Below, piece by piece: positions 7,212 to 16,992 of a stretch of DNA of 64,000 bases; the stretch's first letter is position 1; each line of letters opens with the position of its first letter. Under the pieces are notes generated by a model. It saw only the letters and a list, made by a program, of their open reading frames with translations. It searched no databases and was not told the DNA's origin. Position numbers and translations under genes: made by a program. The DNA comes from Caballeronia udeis (GTDB lineage Bacteria; Pseudomonadota; Gammaproteobacteria; Burkholderiales; Burkholderiaceae): assembly GCF_001544555.2 (NCBI RefSeq), contig NZ_FCOK02000012.1, forward strand, positions 86,414-150,413, read 5' to 3'.

Positions 7212-7601
7212 ATGCCGATTTTGAACGTGAAGGTAAGCATCAAAAAATCGCCCGAAGCAGTTACGGCCATTTCGGACATGTTGCTTGAACTGACCTCCGG
7301 CATTCTGGGCAAAAAGCGCGAGGTGACGGCTATCGCCATTCAGTTCATTGATCCGGATAGCTGGGTGATCGGTGGCCGGCTGCTAAGCGAGCAGCACAAA
7401 TCAAGCTTCTATTTCGACATAAAGATCACCGACGAAACGAATACGAAGGACGAGAAGGCGCGGTATATTGCGGCCGTTTATGAAGGCTTCGGCAGGATCC
7501 TGGGCGATCTGCATGAAGAGAGCTATATCCACGTTGAAGATGTCCGGGCAGCTTCGTATGGGTACGGCGGGCGCACGCAGGAATACCGCTACCATCATTG
7601 A
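7212..7601 (+). CDS. Tautomerase-superfamily protein
   Basis: A 129-aa protein beginning M-P-I-L-N-V-K-V. After Met removal, Pro1 would be the catalytic base, as in the 4-oxalocrotonate tautomerase, malonate semialdehyde decarboxylase and MIF-like superfamily. Length matches the 120-130-residue fused-subunit members rather than the 60-residue 4-OT type. It starts 14 bp after the second MarR operator with a GGAGG-type site. The substrate is probably an unsaturated keto acid or similar compound and cannot be read from the sequence. Confidence 0.8.
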   Translation: MPILNVKVSIKKSPEAVTAISDMLLELTSGILGKKREVTAIAIQFIDPDSWVIGGRLLSEQHKSSFYFDIKITDETNTKDEKARYIAAVYEGFGRILGDLHEESYIHVEDVRAASYGYGGRTQEYRYHH

Positions 7602-7608
7602 GCTTTTA

Positions 7609-7644
7609 CTCGCACCGGCGGACCGCTGGTCCCGCCGGCGCGAG
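7609..7644. terminator. Bidirectional terminator between convergent genes
   Basis: CTCGC-A-CCGGCGG and CCGCCGG-C-GCGAG pair around a short loop. The hairpin is flanked by TTTT upstream and sits in the 49-bp gap between the tautomerase stop and the LuxR stop. Confidence 0.6.
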
Positions 7645-7650
7645 CGAAGA

Positions 7651-8511
7651 TCACCCATGTCCCGCGGGCGTCGTCACATCGCCCTCCGAACCGTCGGCAA
7701 ACGGGTGCGAACCCGGTTCGTAGAACAGCGCAAACAACTCCGATTGCGAACCAATGCCGAGCTTCGAATAAATATGCTTCTTGTGCGCGCGGACCGTCTC
7801 GAACGAAATGGTCAGCTTCTCCGCAATCGCACGCGATGAGAACCCGCTCAGCGACAACATGGCGACTTCAATCTCACGCGCTGTCAATGCACCGCGCCCA
7901 CTCTTTTCAGTAAGCGCACCGAACCGCGCAGGCAGATCATGCTGTCCACCCTCCGCAGTCTCGGACGCCCCCGCCGCCACGCCAAAATTTTCATATCGCA
8001 AGCGCTGCTGCATCAACGCAAGAACCCACGGTGAGAACAACGTGAGCAACGCCACTTCACGCTCGTCGTAACGGCGCATATTGCCGAGTGAAAATCCCAT
8101 GGTGTGATTGGCGTCGATCACAACATTGAAGTGCACTTCGTCGCCGACAATGTTTTTCCTGAAGTAGCGCTGGTAGTACTCGGTCATCTTGAAGTTGTCG
8201 GGCGCGACATCGGCAAGCGTGTAGAAACCCGAGACACGCTGCTCAAACGCTGCCAGATAAAACGGATCGAGCTGATAAAGCGCCGCCAGATAGTCCTGGA
8301 ACAACAGGTCGGTCTTGCCGTCAGGCAATGCCTGTTCAGCGCAGACCAGCGGCGGTCCATTGCGGGCAAAACGCAGCGCGACCCAACTGTCGAAGCTGAT
8401 ATGCCGCTCGAGCACCCGCGTGAGGCGAGCCCAGAAATGCGGCCCGTCCAGTGCGTCGATGGCTGAACCGATCTCCCGATGAAATGCGAGATCATGCCAT
8501 TGAAACTCCAT
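7651..8511 (-). CDS. LuxR-family transcriptional regulator
   Basis: A 286-aa protein from the ATG at 8511, preceded by GGAGGAG; the 29 codons upstream of it have no start signal. The C-terminal HTH (about 205-260) reads LTAREIEVAMLSLSGFSSRAIAEKL...VRAHKKHIYSKL, a typical GerE/LuxR DNA-binding domain. The N-terminal 190 residues resemble a sensory GAF/PAS-like domain, without a receiver Asp or a clear acyl-homoserine-lactone motif. It is divergent from the amidase/permease pair at 8641-10916, which it probably controls. Confidence 0.8.
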   Translation of the reverse strand: MEFQWHDLAFHREIGSAIDALDGPHFWARLTRVLERHISFDSWVALRFARNGPPLVCAEQALPDGKTDLLFQDYLAALYQLDPFYLAAFEQRVSGFYTLADVAPDNFKMTEYYQRYFRKNIVGDEVHFNVVIDANHTMGFSLGNMRRYDEREVALLTLFSPWVLALMQQRLRYENFGVAAGASETAEGGQHDLPARFGALTEKSGRGALTAREIEVAMLSLSGFSSRAIAEKLTISFETVRAHKKHIYSKLGIGSQSELFALFYEPGSHPFADGSEGDVTTPAGHG

Positions 8512-8640
8512 CGTCTCCTCCGGTAAGGGTAACCCTGGTGGGTAATTCCTGGACAAAAATAATGCCTCGATAATAGTCCGGACGAAAACGTAGGCCACCG
8601 AATAGTGGCACTGAAAGGTATCTGGAAGGAGACGGATTTA

Positions 8641-9486
8641 ATGCATGCAGAACTCGCACAACTTGCGCTGATCGACGGTGATGTCGGGCACAACACGCGC
8701 AAGGTCATCGAAACAATCGGCCACGCCGATGTTGCCGGGGGAACGAAGCTGATCGTGTTCCCCGAAGCAACGCTGTCCGGTTTTCCAACGCGCGAAAACA
8801 TCCCGGACGTCGCGCAGCCGATCGATGGTCCCGCACTAACGGCCGTGCGCGAGGCTGCACGGCGCGCCGGCGTATCGGTCGCGGTGGGGCTGGCCGAACG
8901 CGAAGGCGCGCGATTTTACAACACGACCGTATTGGTCGATGACAAAGGCGAAATTGCGCTGCGTTATAGGAAAACGCACCTGTGGGCGTCGGACGTGGGT
9001 GTATTCACGCCGGGCGACCGGTTCGAAACCTGCTTGTGGAACGGCCTCACGGTCGGACTGCTGATCTGCTACGACATCGAGTTCCCCGAGACCGCCCGTG
9101 CAGTCGCCGCCCTCGATGCCGACCTGCTGATCGTCACCAACGGCAACATGGATCCGTTCGGCCCGGTGCATCGGCGAGCCATTACCGCACGCGCAATGGA
9201 GAACCAGATGTTCGCGCTCATGGTGAACCGCTGCGGCACAGGTGACGACAACCTCACCTTCCCCGGCGAATCCGCGCTGGTCGACCCCTTCGGAGAGATT
9301 GTCGATGCGGCTGGCGCGCAGGAAACGCTGCTAGGCGTGGATATCGACCTCAAGCGGCTGGAGGCCAGCCGTGAGCACTATCGTTACCTGAACGATGCAC
9401 GCGTGCCGCTCGGCCTCACGCCGGTCGACAACGCAAACGGATCACGCGCGCTTGTGATCGAAGAACGCCGACGTCGTATCGACTGA
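8641..9486 (+). CDS. Carbon-nitrogen hydrolase (nitrilase superfamily)
   Basis: Hydrolyses a non-peptide C-N bond, probably an amide. The 281-aa protein starts at the ATG at 8641, 10 bp after AAGGAG. The catalytic triad is visible: Glu42 in VFPEATLSGFP, Lys111 in YRKTHLW and Cys143 in LLICYDIEFPE. This pattern fits the aliphatic amidase/carbamoylputrescine amidase-like branches better than true nitrilases. It is followed 89 bp later by an APC permease, so imported amine or amide is the likely substrate class. The divergent LuxR gene is the likely regulator. Confidence 0.88.
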   Translation: MHAELAQLALIDGDVGHNTRKVIETIGHADVAGGTKLIVFPEATLSGFPTRENIPDVAQPIDGPALTAVREAARRAGVSVAVGLAEREGARFYNTTVLVDDKGEIALRYRKTHLWASDVGVFTPGDRFETCLWNGLTVGLLICYDIEFPETARAVAALDADLLIVTNGNMDPFGPVHRRAITARAMENQMFALMVNRCGTGDDNLTFPGESALVDPFGEIVDAAGAQETLLGVDIDLKRLEASREHYRYLNDARVPLGLTPVDNANGSRALVIEERRRRID

Positions 9487-9575
9487 AGTTTTCAGCAGTT
9501 CCGTAGCACATGAATCGTCCGGAGCCCGCGCTCCGGACGCGCCCGCCCACGCCTGTCGAAAGTCCCGGAGACATC

Positions 9576-10916
9576 ATGCAAGACTCATCCGTAGCCGCGC
9601 AGTCGCATCTGAAACGTACACTCGGCTTGCCGTCCGTATTGTTGTTCGGCCTCGCTTATATGGCGCCGCTGATCGTATATGGCACCTATGGCGTGCTCGC
9701 CAAGGCAAGCGACGACACCGCCGCCCTCGCTTATTTGCTGGCCCTGGTTGCCATCGCCTTCACGGCGCTGAGCTACGGCAAGCTTGCCAGGCTCTACCCG
9801 GTGGCCGGCTCCGCTTATACCTACACACGCAAGACCTTCAGTGCGCACCTGGGCTTCCTGGTCGGCTGGGCGACGCTGCTCGACTACTTCTTCCTGCCCA
9901 TGGTGATCTGGCTGATCGGCGCGGCTTACCTGAACGCCGCGTTCCCGACCGTGCCCACCTGGATCTGGATCGTCGCGTTCATCGTCCTGACGAGTGCGCT
10001 GAATATTGTGGGGATTGAACTGGCCGCGCGCTTCAACATTGTGTTGATGGTCGTGCAACTGGCCATTGTCGGTTTGTTTGTCGCGCTGTGCTGGCACTAT
10101 GCATCGGCTGCGGCAGGTCCTGGTGGTATTGCGTTGGCGGAACCGTTCTTCAAAGGACACGTGCCGTTCGCCTCGACCATGGCCGGCGCCGCCATTGCCG
10201 CGTATTCGTACCTCGGCTTCGACGCGGTGTCCACGCTCACCGAAGAGACCATCGACCCGAAGAAGAACATGCCGCGCGCCATCTTGTGGATCGCGTTGAT
10301 AGGCGGTGCGATTTTTGTCGTGGCCGCTTACACGATGCAGCTTGCGCACCCCGGTGTGGAATTCAAGGACACCGATTCGGCCGCGTTCGAAGTCGCCAAG
10401 ATGATTGGCGGTGATATCTTCGTGACCGTCTTTTTGGCCGGCCTGATCCTCGCGCAGTTTGCATCGGGCATCTCTGCACAAGCCAGCGTCGGGCGTCTGC
10501 TATATGCCATGGGCCGCGATGAAATCCTGCCCAAGCGTGTGTTTGGCTTCATCCATCCGAAGTTCAAGACGCCGGCGATCAACATCGCGATTGCGGGTAT
10601 TGTGGGTTTGATCGCATTGAAACTCGACGTCGCGACTTCAACGTCGTTCATCAACTTCGGCGCATTCCTCGCGTTCACCGCCGTCAATCTTTGCGTGATC
10701 AGGATTTATTTCTCGGGCAATCATGGCGACAAGAAAATTGGCGTGATCGGCGGGCTGGTGTTTCCGCTGATTGGTGCGGTCGCGGATGTCTGGCTGCTGG
10801 CGAGCCTTGAGAAGACCGCGCTTGTGTTAGGCGCCATCTGGTTCGTGATCGGGCTCGTGTACCTGTGCTGGATCACGCGTTTGTTCCGCCAGCCGCCGCC
10901 GGAAGTGGCGGTTTAA
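9576..10916 (+). CDS. APC-superfamily amino acid/polyamine permease
   Basis: A 446-aa inner-membrane transporter with about 12 hydrophobic segments. It starts at the ATG at 9576 after GGAG; a longer frame from 9510 is less likely. The early LGLPSVLLFGLAYMAPLIVYGTYGV segment and the central FDAVSTLTEET segment are typical of the APC fold, with the putrescine importer-like branch most similar in style. The order amidase then permease suggests uptake and hydrolysis of one nitrogenous substrate. Substrate not determinable. Confidence 0.85.
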   Translation: MQDSSVAAQSHLKRTLGLPSVLLFGLAYMAPLIVYGTYGVLAKASDDTAALAYLLALVAIAFTALSYGKLARLYPVAGSAYTYTRKTFSAHLGFLVGWATLLDYFFLPMVIWLIGAAYLNAAFPTVPTWIWIVAFIVLTSALNIVGIELAARFNIVLMVVQLAIVGLFVALCWHYASAAAGPGGIALAEPFFKGHVPFASTMAGAAIAAYSYLGFDAVSTLTEETIDPKKNMPRAILWIALIGGAIFVVAAYTMQLAHPGVEFKDTDSAAFEVAKMIGGDIFVTVFLAGLILAQFASGISAQASVGRLLYAMGRDEILPKRVFGFIHPKFKTPAINIAIAGIVGLIALKLDVATSTSFINFGAFLAFTAVNLCVIRIYFSGNHGDKKIGVIGGLVFPLIGAVADVWLLASLEKTALVLGAIWFVIGLVYLCWITRLFRQPPPEVAV

Positions 10917-10933
10917 AGCGGGAGTCGATGTTC

Positions 10934-10963
10934 GCCGCAGCGCATGTCAGTACGCGCTGCGGC
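10934..10963. terminator. Hairpin between convergent permease and porin genes
   Basis: GCCGCAGCGC (10934-10943) and GCGCTGCGGC (10954-10963) form a perfect 10-bp GC-rich stem with a 10-nt loop. It lies between the two stop codons and probably terminates both transcripts. Confidence 0.6.
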
Positions 10964-10985
10964 AAACCTCAAAGGACTTCATGCA

Positions 10986-12053
10986 TCAAAAACGATGTTG
11001 AATCCCTGCTGTCACGCCCGCCTGCGTATCGGCGGCGCCGACCAGATCACGCGACAGGCTGACCTTCTGATCGTGCTTCGCCATCGCATAACCGCCTGAC
11101 ACATAAAGCGTCGTGCGCTTGGACAACGAATAGTTGCCCCGCACCGAGAACAACGTCGGGTCTCCGTCGCTTGCGTCCTTGATGTCCTGGTGATACACCG
11201 CGCCAATCAACGTGAAAGCCGGTGTGAATTCATACGACCCCCCCAGCCAGTACGTATCGCTGCGCAGCGCAGCAGCGGCCGTGTTGAACGCGCGCCGATA
11301 ATTCCGATAACCCGCCATCACCTTCGCCGCGCCAAAGTCATAGCTCGCGCCCGCATGGATGCCCTGGATGTAGTTCGTGGAATCCGCAGGCGTCACGCTA
11401 TCGCCGGCGCCATTCTGGCGATCGAATGTGGCGACCGCAGCAAACGCACCACACTCGTAGCCAAGCCCGAAGTCATATTTCGAACTTGACTTCACGCTGC
11501 CCGGTACGTTGCCAAAGCCGTACATTGCACCGAACTTCACCCCGCTGTATTCACCGTCGTAACGCACGGCGTTCGCCGAGCGCGAGAACAGACCGTCCTT
11601 GCGCCCGCCGGTTGCGGTTGCGCTCGTCGCCCACGAATAGTTGGGCGCGTAACCCATCGGGTCGAACGGCAGCATGTAGTCGTAGGTAGTGGTGAAGGTG
11701 CGGCCAAGGATCACTTGCCCCCACTTCTTGCTCTTCAGGCCCACGGTTGCACGCCGGTCGAATAATGCGTTGGGACCGTCATCGAGCTGACCGTTCGCAA
11801 TGTTGATACCGCTCTCCAACTGGAATATGGCCTTCAGTCCGCCACCGAGTTCTTCCGATCCCTTGAAGCCGAACCGCGACGTGTTTTTACCACCCGATAC
11901 CAGGCGCGCCATTCCACCGTCGTTACTCGCGTGATTCACGTATTCAATGCCCGCGTCGACAATGCCGTAAAGCGTCACGCTCGACTGTGCGTGCGCCGCA
12001 CCGCTCAGCGCGAATGCCGCCAGGGATGCTGCTCCAATACTGCTGCGCTTCAT
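10986..12053 (-). CDS. Gram-negative general porin
   Basis: A 355-aa outer-membrane trimeric beta-barrel. It starts at the ATG at 12053 with a signal peptide ending AHA and the mature protein beginning QSSVTLYGIVDAGIEYV, the hallmark of Burkholderia OpcP/Omp38-like porins. The LESGI, RRATVGL and GYE-type strands and the terminal aromatic residue (ending Q-H-R-F) are typical. The much longer upstream frame is a high-GC artefact. It stands alone between the permease and the ABC transporter. Solute preference is unknown. Confidence 0.92.
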   Translation of the reverse strand: MKRSSIGAASLAAFALSGAAHAQSSVTLYGIVDAGIEYVNHASNDGGMARLVSGGKNTSRFGFKGSEELGGGLKAIFQLESGINIANGQLDDGPNALFDRRATVGLKSKKWGQVILGRTFTTTYDYMLPFDPMGYAPNYSWATSATATGGRKDGLFSRSANAVRYDGEYSGVKFGAMYGFGNVPGSVKSSSKYDFGLGYECGAFAAVATFDRQNGAGDSVTPADSTNYIQGIHAGASYDFGAAKVMAGYRNYRRAFNTAAAALRSDTYWLGGSYEFTPAFTLIGAVYHQDIKDASDGDPTLFSVRGNYSLSKRTTLYVSGGYAMAKHDQKVSLSRDLVGAADTQAGVTAGIQHRF

Positions 12054-12153
12054 CTGTCTTCTCCGTGTTGTGGTTATGGTTTGTGATGCGCGAACGGGGT
12101 CTCGCGCGGCCGTGAAAAGCGCGCGGGTGTCCTGCGTTCCTGTTGATGGGCGG

Positions 12154-13221
12154 TTAGCTCGCTTGTGCGAACGCCCAGCAATCGTTGGCCGGAAATTCGA
12201 CCCAGTGCTTGCCCGGGTTCCGCGGCGTATGGCCGAATGCGCGGAAGCGCAATTCACCACAATGGAAGAGGTATTCCCAGCGGTCGCCCAGATACATCGA
12301 CGTGACAAGATTCGCCTGCAAGCGGTTCTGACCGGGACCGTCCGCCACTTGCACACGCTCGAGACGGATCACCGCCTGCGCGTTCTGGCCGGCCTGCAGG
12401 GTGTCGCGAGCATGGGCATGCAACTGGAAACCATCGCCGGCGAGCACCACACGCGAACCGCTGACCGATGCCACTTTTGCATCGATGCGATTGTTGCTGC
12501 CCATGAACTCCGCCGTGTAAAGCGAGCGCGGCGAGCCGTAGAGTTCCGCAGGCGTGCCTTCCTGTTCAATGCGTCCGTTGCGCAACAGCAGGATGCGGTC
12601 GGACATCGCCATTGCTTCGGTCTGGTCGTGCGTCACGCAAAGGGCGGATAGTCCCAGCGACACAATCAGTTCCCGCAGCCACGCACGTGCTTCTTCTCGC
12701 AACTTGGCGTCGAGGTTGGAGAGGGGTTCATCGAGCAGGATGACCGGCGGGTTGTAGACGAGCGCACGCGCAATCGCCACGCGTTGCTGCTGACCACCGG
12801 ATAGCTGATACGGAAAACGTTCAGCGAGATGACCGAGGCCGAGCTGATCGAGCGCGCTTTGCACGCGGCGTTTTCTCTCCGCTGTCAACACCTTGCGCAG
12901 TTTCAGCCCGTACCCCACGTTGTCCGCAACCGTGCGATGCGGCCACAGCGCATACGACTGGAACACGAGACCAAGCGAACGCTGTTCGACCGGGCAATCG
13001 ATCCTGGCGGCGCCGTCGAAGAAGACTTGTTTGTCGAGTGCAATGCGCCCTTCCGACGGCTGTTCAAGACCCGCCACGGCACGCAGCAACGTGGTCTTGC
13101 CGCTGCCCGATGCACCGAGCAAACACACCACCTCGCCCGCCTTCAGTTCGAACGACACGCCCTTCAGGATCGGATTCGCGCCGTAGCTCAGGAACAGGTT
13201 GTCGACGATCAGCTTATCCAT
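12154..13221 (-). CDS. ABC transporter ATP-binding protein (ferric/small-molecule importer type)
   Basis: Energises the importer encoded upstream. In this 355-aa protein the Walker A is GASGSGKTT (36-44), the signature LSGGQQQ (140-146) and Walker B ILLDEP (161-166); a TOBE-like regulatory domain fills the last 110 residues. This layout is that of FbpC/PotA-type ATPases. Its ATG lies inside the end of the permease gene (8-bp overlap), so translation is coupled. It is the last gene of the SBP-permease-ATPase operon running on the minus strand. Confidence 0.92.
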   Translation of the reverse strand: MDKLIVDNLFLSYGANPILKGVSFELKAGEVVCLLGASGSGKTTLLRAVAGLEQPSEGRIALDKQVFFDGAARIDCPVEQRSLGLVFQSYALWPHRTVADNVGYGLKLRKVLTAERKRRVQSALDQLGLGHLAERFPYQLSGGQQQRVAIARALVYNPPVILLDEPLSNLDAKLREEARAWLRELIVSLGLSALCVTHDQTEAMAMSDRILLLRNGRIEQEGTPAELYGSPRSLYTAEFMGSNNRIDAKVASVSGSRVVLAGDGFQLHAHARDTLQAGQNAQAVIRLERVQVADGPGQNRLQANLVTSMYLGDRWEYLFHCGELRFRAFGHTPRNPGKHWVEFPANDCWAFAQAS

Positions 13222-14980
13222 GAAGTTTCACTCTGAAGCGCAATGCCACGCCGAGCCCGGCGCCGACCATCGCAATGTTGATGACAGAAAGCGCCGCTAC
13301 CTGGTCGACCGCGCCCGTCGCCCACAGCGACACGAGCAACGCGCCAATCACTTCAGTGCCGGGAGACAGCAGATAAACAGCCGTCGAATACTCACGCTCG
13401 AAAATCATGAAGATCAGCAGCCACGCGGCAAGCAAACCGAAGCGCACGAGCGGCAGCGTGACGTCGAGACTCACGCGTGAACGGGTTGCGCCGACACTGC
13501 GCCCGGCCTCTTCAAGTTCAGGTCCAACCTGCAGCAAGGCGCTTTGAATCAGGCGCATGCCATACGCGAGCCATACGACCGTGTACGCAATCCAGATGCT
13601 CCACATCGAGTTCTTCAGCTCCTTGATGCCGGGCACGAAGAGGAAGATCCAGAGGAACGCAAGACCGGCGAGCAGCCCCGGTACGGCACGCGGCAACAGC
13701 ACGAGATAGTCGAGCAGCTTTGCGCCCCAGTCGTTGCGCCGATGTCCCGCGAATGCAACGAACGAATAGAAACCCACCGCAACCGCGCCGCCAATCACGC
13801 CAATGCCGAGTGTGTTGAAAATCGCGCGGACGAGGTTGTCCTGCTCGAAGAGTTCGGTGAAGTTGGCGAGCGTCAACACTTCCGAGAGTGCAACGCCTTC
13901 ACCCCAGTTGGTGACGAAGGAACGCAGCACGATGCCCGAGAGCGGCACGAACACCGTGAGGAACAACCACAGCACGACGATACCCAACGCAATCCAGCGC
14001 CATGTGCCCAGCGGCAGCACGGTCTGACGACCCGTCTTGCCCTTGACCGTGACAAACTTGCTCGCGCTCTTGAGCAAACGCCGTTGCAGCAGCACGAGCG
14101 GGAAAGTGATCGCGACGATGCACATGGCGACCGCCGCCATCAGGTGATACGACGGCACGCCAAGCTTGTTGGTGAGCTTGTAGAGGTAGGTCGCGAGTAC
14201 GAGGTGCCCTTCAGGATCGCCGAGAACCAGCGGCAGGCCGAACACTTCGAAGCCCAGGAAAAACACCAGTACGCCGGCGAATAACAACGCGGGCATGGTC
14301 ATTGGCAGGCTGACATCGAGCGCGACGCGAAACGGCCGTGCACCGGCCACGCGAGCGGCTTCTTCTACATCGGAGCCCAGATTGCGGAGCGCCGCGGACG
14401 AATACAGATACACGTGCGGCACATGCGTGAGGCCGACAATGATCGTGATTGCGAAGATCGAATAGATCGACCATGGCGCGTTCCCGAGGCCGGTCAACTG
14501 CTTGAACCACACGGAATAGAAGCCGACCGGTCCGGCTGCGACCACGTAGCCGAACGCGAGCACCATCGGGGAAACGAAGACGGGTGTGAGCAGCAGCGGT
14601 TCGAGCCAGCGGCGTCCGGGCAAGTCGGTGCGCACCATCAGGAACGCGAGAATGCCGCCGAGCGGGATCGAGATGAACAGCATCCCGCCGGCGATGATGA
14701 ATGAGTTCTTCAGCGCCGACCAGAAGTCGGGATCTTCGAAAATGAACCGGTAACCCGCAATGCCGAAGGTCCGGTTGGCATCAAAAAACGGTGCATTCAG
14801 GAAACTCTGGATCACGATAAACGACAGCGGCAACAGCACCGCCACGGTCAGTACCGCTATCACGATCCAGCGGAAGGTCGCGGCGAGACCGCGCCATCCG
14901 CCGTCGTGCAGGGCCGGCACTTTGCCGGCGCCGTTCGTCGTGAGGACGCCCGGCGCATCGTTCGAGCTTTGAGTCAGCAT
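13214..14980 (-). CDS. ABC transporter permease, double-domain FbpB type
   Basis: A 588-aa membrane protein from the ATG at 14980. It contains two consecutive binding-protein-dependent transport domains with about 12 membrane segments, each with an EAA-like loop (EEAARVAGARPFRVALDVSLP near 220 and EEAGRSVGATRSRVSLDVTLP near 500). Fused permeases of this kind occur in ferric iron, 2-aminoethylphosphonate and hexose-phosphate importers. It follows the binding-protein gene with a 75-bp gap and overlaps the ATPase gene by 8 bp. Confidence 0.9.
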   Translation of the reverse strand: MLTQSSNDAPGVLTTNGAGKVPALHDGGWRGLAATFRWIVIAVLTVAVLLPLSFIVIQSFLNAPFFDANRTFGIAGYRFIFEDPDFWSALKNSFIIAGGMLFISIPLGGILAFLMVRTDLPGRRWLEPLLLTPVFVSPMVLAFGYVVAAGPVGFYSVWFKQLTGLGNAPWSIYSIFAITIIVGLTHVPHVYLYSSAALRNLGSDVEEAARVAGARPFRVALDVSLPMTMPALLFAGVLVFFLGFEVFGLPLVLGDPEGHLVLATYLYKLTNKLGVPSYHLMAAVAMCIVAITFPLVLLQRRLLKSASKFVTVKGKTGRQTVLPLGTWRWIALGIVVLWLFLTVFVPLSGIVLRSFVTNWGEGVALSEVLTLANFTELFEQDNLVRAIFNTLGIGVIGGAVAVGFYSFVAFAGHRRNDWGAKLLDYLVLLPRAVPGLLAGLAFLWIFLFVPGIKELKNSMWSIWIAYTVVWLAYGMRLIQSALLQVGPELEEAGRSVGATRSRVSLDVTLPLVRFGLLAAWLLIFMIFEREYSTAVYLLSPGTEVIGALLVSLWATGAVDQVAALSVINIAMVGAGLGVALRFRVKLHG

Positions 14981-15055
14981 GCGTGTTTCCCTGCGCCTTG
15001 TGTGGCGCATGCGAGAAGTTGTCGGGGGATCCGCCGGCTCAAGCCGACGAAGGGC

Positions 15056-16156
15056 TTAGCGCTTGATGGCCTGCTGCCACTGCTTCAGGAATTCGAGGCG
15101 CTTGGACTGGTCGAGATAGACGAGCAAACCTGCACCGATAGGGATCGGCTTGAGGGAGTCGCCCAGTTGCTTGGTGAGCCCCGCCATGGAAGTTTCACCA
15201 TCCACGTCGGCACGAATGGAGAACAGGTTGGCCTGGTTTGCGAGCAGCGTCTGGCCTCGTTTGGACAACAGGTAGTCCACCCAGAGTTTCGCCGCGTCGG
15301 GGTTCTTCGCCTTCTTCGAAATGGTCACAAGGCGGCTCACCACTTGCGTGTAATCCTTCGGATAGACATAGCCGATGGACGGATCCTTCTTCGCCTTCGC
15401 AAACGCGTACGAACCCAGAATGTTGTAGCCGATCAGGTTTTCACCGGACGAGATACGTTCCATCATCGCCCCCGTGCTCGACTGCAGCTTGGGATTCAGC
15501 GCGCCCATGGCTTCGACCAGTTGCCACGTGACCTGGGGATTCACGCGGGCATCCTGCGTCAGGTAGTTGAAGCCGACACCCGACTTCTCTATGTCGTACG
15601 TGGTGACCTTGCCCCTGAATTTGTCGGCGTGCGTGGTGAGCAGCTTGATCAGCTCGGCGCGCGTTTGCGGCACTTCGTTGGCGGGCAGCAGGCGCTTGTT
15701 GTAGACGATCGCCAGCGGCTCGTAGGTCGTGCCGTAGGCTTGCTTCTGGTACTGCGCCCACTGCGGCACGTGCGAGGCTTCAGGGGACTCGTAGCTTGCC
15801 ATCAAACCGTCGTTAACCAGCTTGACCTGCAGGTCCATGGCCGAACTCCACAGCACGTCCGCGCTCGTGCTGTTCGCGGCGTTCTCGCTGATAAAGCGGT
15901 TGTAGAGCTCCGTGCTGTTCATGTCGTTGTATTCGACCTTGATCCCGTACATGGACTCGAAGTCCTTGATCAGCGGCCGCACGAGCGCCGTATCCGTGAC
16001 CGAATAAATCAGCAGCTTGCCTTCCTTCTTCGCGCCGTCGATCACCGGCTGATAGCTCCCGGGATAACCCTCGGGTACCTGCGCGTACGCCGCCTGCATT
16101 GCAAAAAACAACGCCAGGGCCGCCGGCAGGCGCAACTTGTGGTTCAACTTCTTCAT
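15056..16156 (-). CDS. ABC transporter substrate-binding protein (FbpA/AfuA-like)
   Basis: A 366-aa periplasmic protein. The start at 16156 is preceded by GGAGGAAGAC and followed by a Sec signal ending QAAYAQ. The mature start VPEGYPGSYQPVIDGAKKEGKLLIYS resembles the ferric/hexose-phosphate type binding proteins (type II fold). The tyrosine pair of ferric-binding FbpA is not obvious, so an organic ligand such as a sugar phosphate or carboxylate is at least as likely. A divergent two-component system starts 146 bp away and presumably controls this operon. Confidence 0.85.
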   Translation of the reverse strand: MKKLNHKLRLPAALALFFAMQAAYAQVPEGYPGSYQPVIDGAKKEGKLLIYSVTDTALVRPLIKDFESMYGIKVEYNDMNSTELYNRFISENAANSTSADVLWSSAMDLQVKLVNDGLMASYESPEASHVPQWAQYQKQAYGTTYEPLAIVYNKRLLPANEVPQTRAELIKLLTTHADKFRGKVTTYDIEKSGVGFNYLTQDARVNPQVTWQLVEAMGALNPKLQSSTGAMMERISSGENLIGYNILGSYAFAKAKKDPSIGYVYPKDYTQVVSRLVTISKKAKNPDAAKLWVDYLLSKRGQTLLANQANLFSIRADVDGETSMAGLTKQLGDSLKPIPIGAGLLVYLDQSKRLEFLKQWQQAIKR

Positions 16157-16302
16157 GTCTTCCTCCAAAAATATTTGTTGTATGTTTGTCATGTTTGAGT
16201 GGGCGCATAGTAAGTTACGGGTACTTTCAGCCCGCTTTCATTTCTTGTCGAAAAGCGCCGCTAACCCCTGTTTCGGCCTCATGGATTTCCCTGATTCCCC
16301 TC

Positions 16303-16992
16303 ATGCGCGTACTCCTAGTCGAAGACAATCCCACCCTCGCCAAGTCGCTGACCGACGCGCTCGCGCAGGCCCGGTTCACCGTGGACTGCATGCATGACGG
16401 CGAGGCCGCCGACCACGTTTTGCGCACGCAGGACTACGCGCTCGTGATCCTCGATCTCGGACTGCCCAAGCTCGACGGGCTCGAAGTGTTGCGACGCCTG
16501 CGGCAACGTCGTAACGCGGTGCCGGTGATGATCCTGACCGCGCACGGGTCGGTGGAGGATCGGGTGAAGGGTCTGGATCTCGGCGCCGACGACTACCTCG
16601 CCAAGCCGTTCGAACTGAGCGAACTCGAAGCGCGGGCCCGCGCGCTGATCCGGCGCAGCCACGGTCATGAGCAGACGAAAACCGCGTGCGGGCCGCTCGA
16701 ATACGACAGCGTCGACCACAGCTTTCGTCTCGACGGCGAGCAGCTTGCGCTGACGCCGCGCGAGCGCGCGGTGCTGGAAGTGCTGATCCTGCGCAACGGC
16801 CGCGCGATCAATAAGGAAACGCTGTCGGAGAAGATCTTCGGTATTGATGAATCCGTGAATCCGGATGCGATCGAGATCTACGTGTACCGGCTCAGGAAGA
16901 AGCTCGAACGCACCAGCGTTGCCATTGTTACGCTGCGCGGGCTGGGGTATCTGCTGGAAGCGAAACAGGAGCCTGCTGCGGCCGGCGTCTGA
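16303..16992 (+). CDS. OmpR-family response regulator (TctD-like)
   Basis: A 229-aa protein from the ATG at 16303 (MRVLLVEDN). The receiver domain has the phosphoacceptor Asp51 in VILDLGLPKLDG and Lys101 in YLAKPF. The C-terminal winged helix (about 130-222) ends with the usual YVYRLRKKL and LRGLGYLLE. Its TGA overlaps the kinase ATG (TGATG), so the two are translated together. It is divergent from the ABC importer, like tctDE next to tricarboxylate transport genes; it probably activates importer expression. Confidence 0.9.
   Translation: MRVLLVEDNPTLAKSLTDALAQARFTVDCMHDGEAADHVLRTQDYALVILDLGLPKLDGLEVLRRLRQRRNAVPVMILTAHGSVEDRVKGLDLGADDYLAKPFELSELEARARALIRRSHGHEQTKTACGPLEYDSVDHSFRLDGEQLALTPRERAVLEVLILRNGRAINKETLSEKIFGIDESVNPDAIEIYVYRLRKKLERTSVAIVTLRGLGYLLEAKQEPAAAGV

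Noticed and set aside
9585..10481. 298-aa antisense ORF in the APC permease
   Set aside because: Composition (many Arg, Gln, His, Gly) is typical of shadow frames in high-GC genes; the permease frame has clear membrane segments.
12070..12651. 193-aa plus-strand ORF over the ABC ATPase
   Set aside because: Antisense to a well-defined ATPase with all motifs; no recognisable domain of its own.
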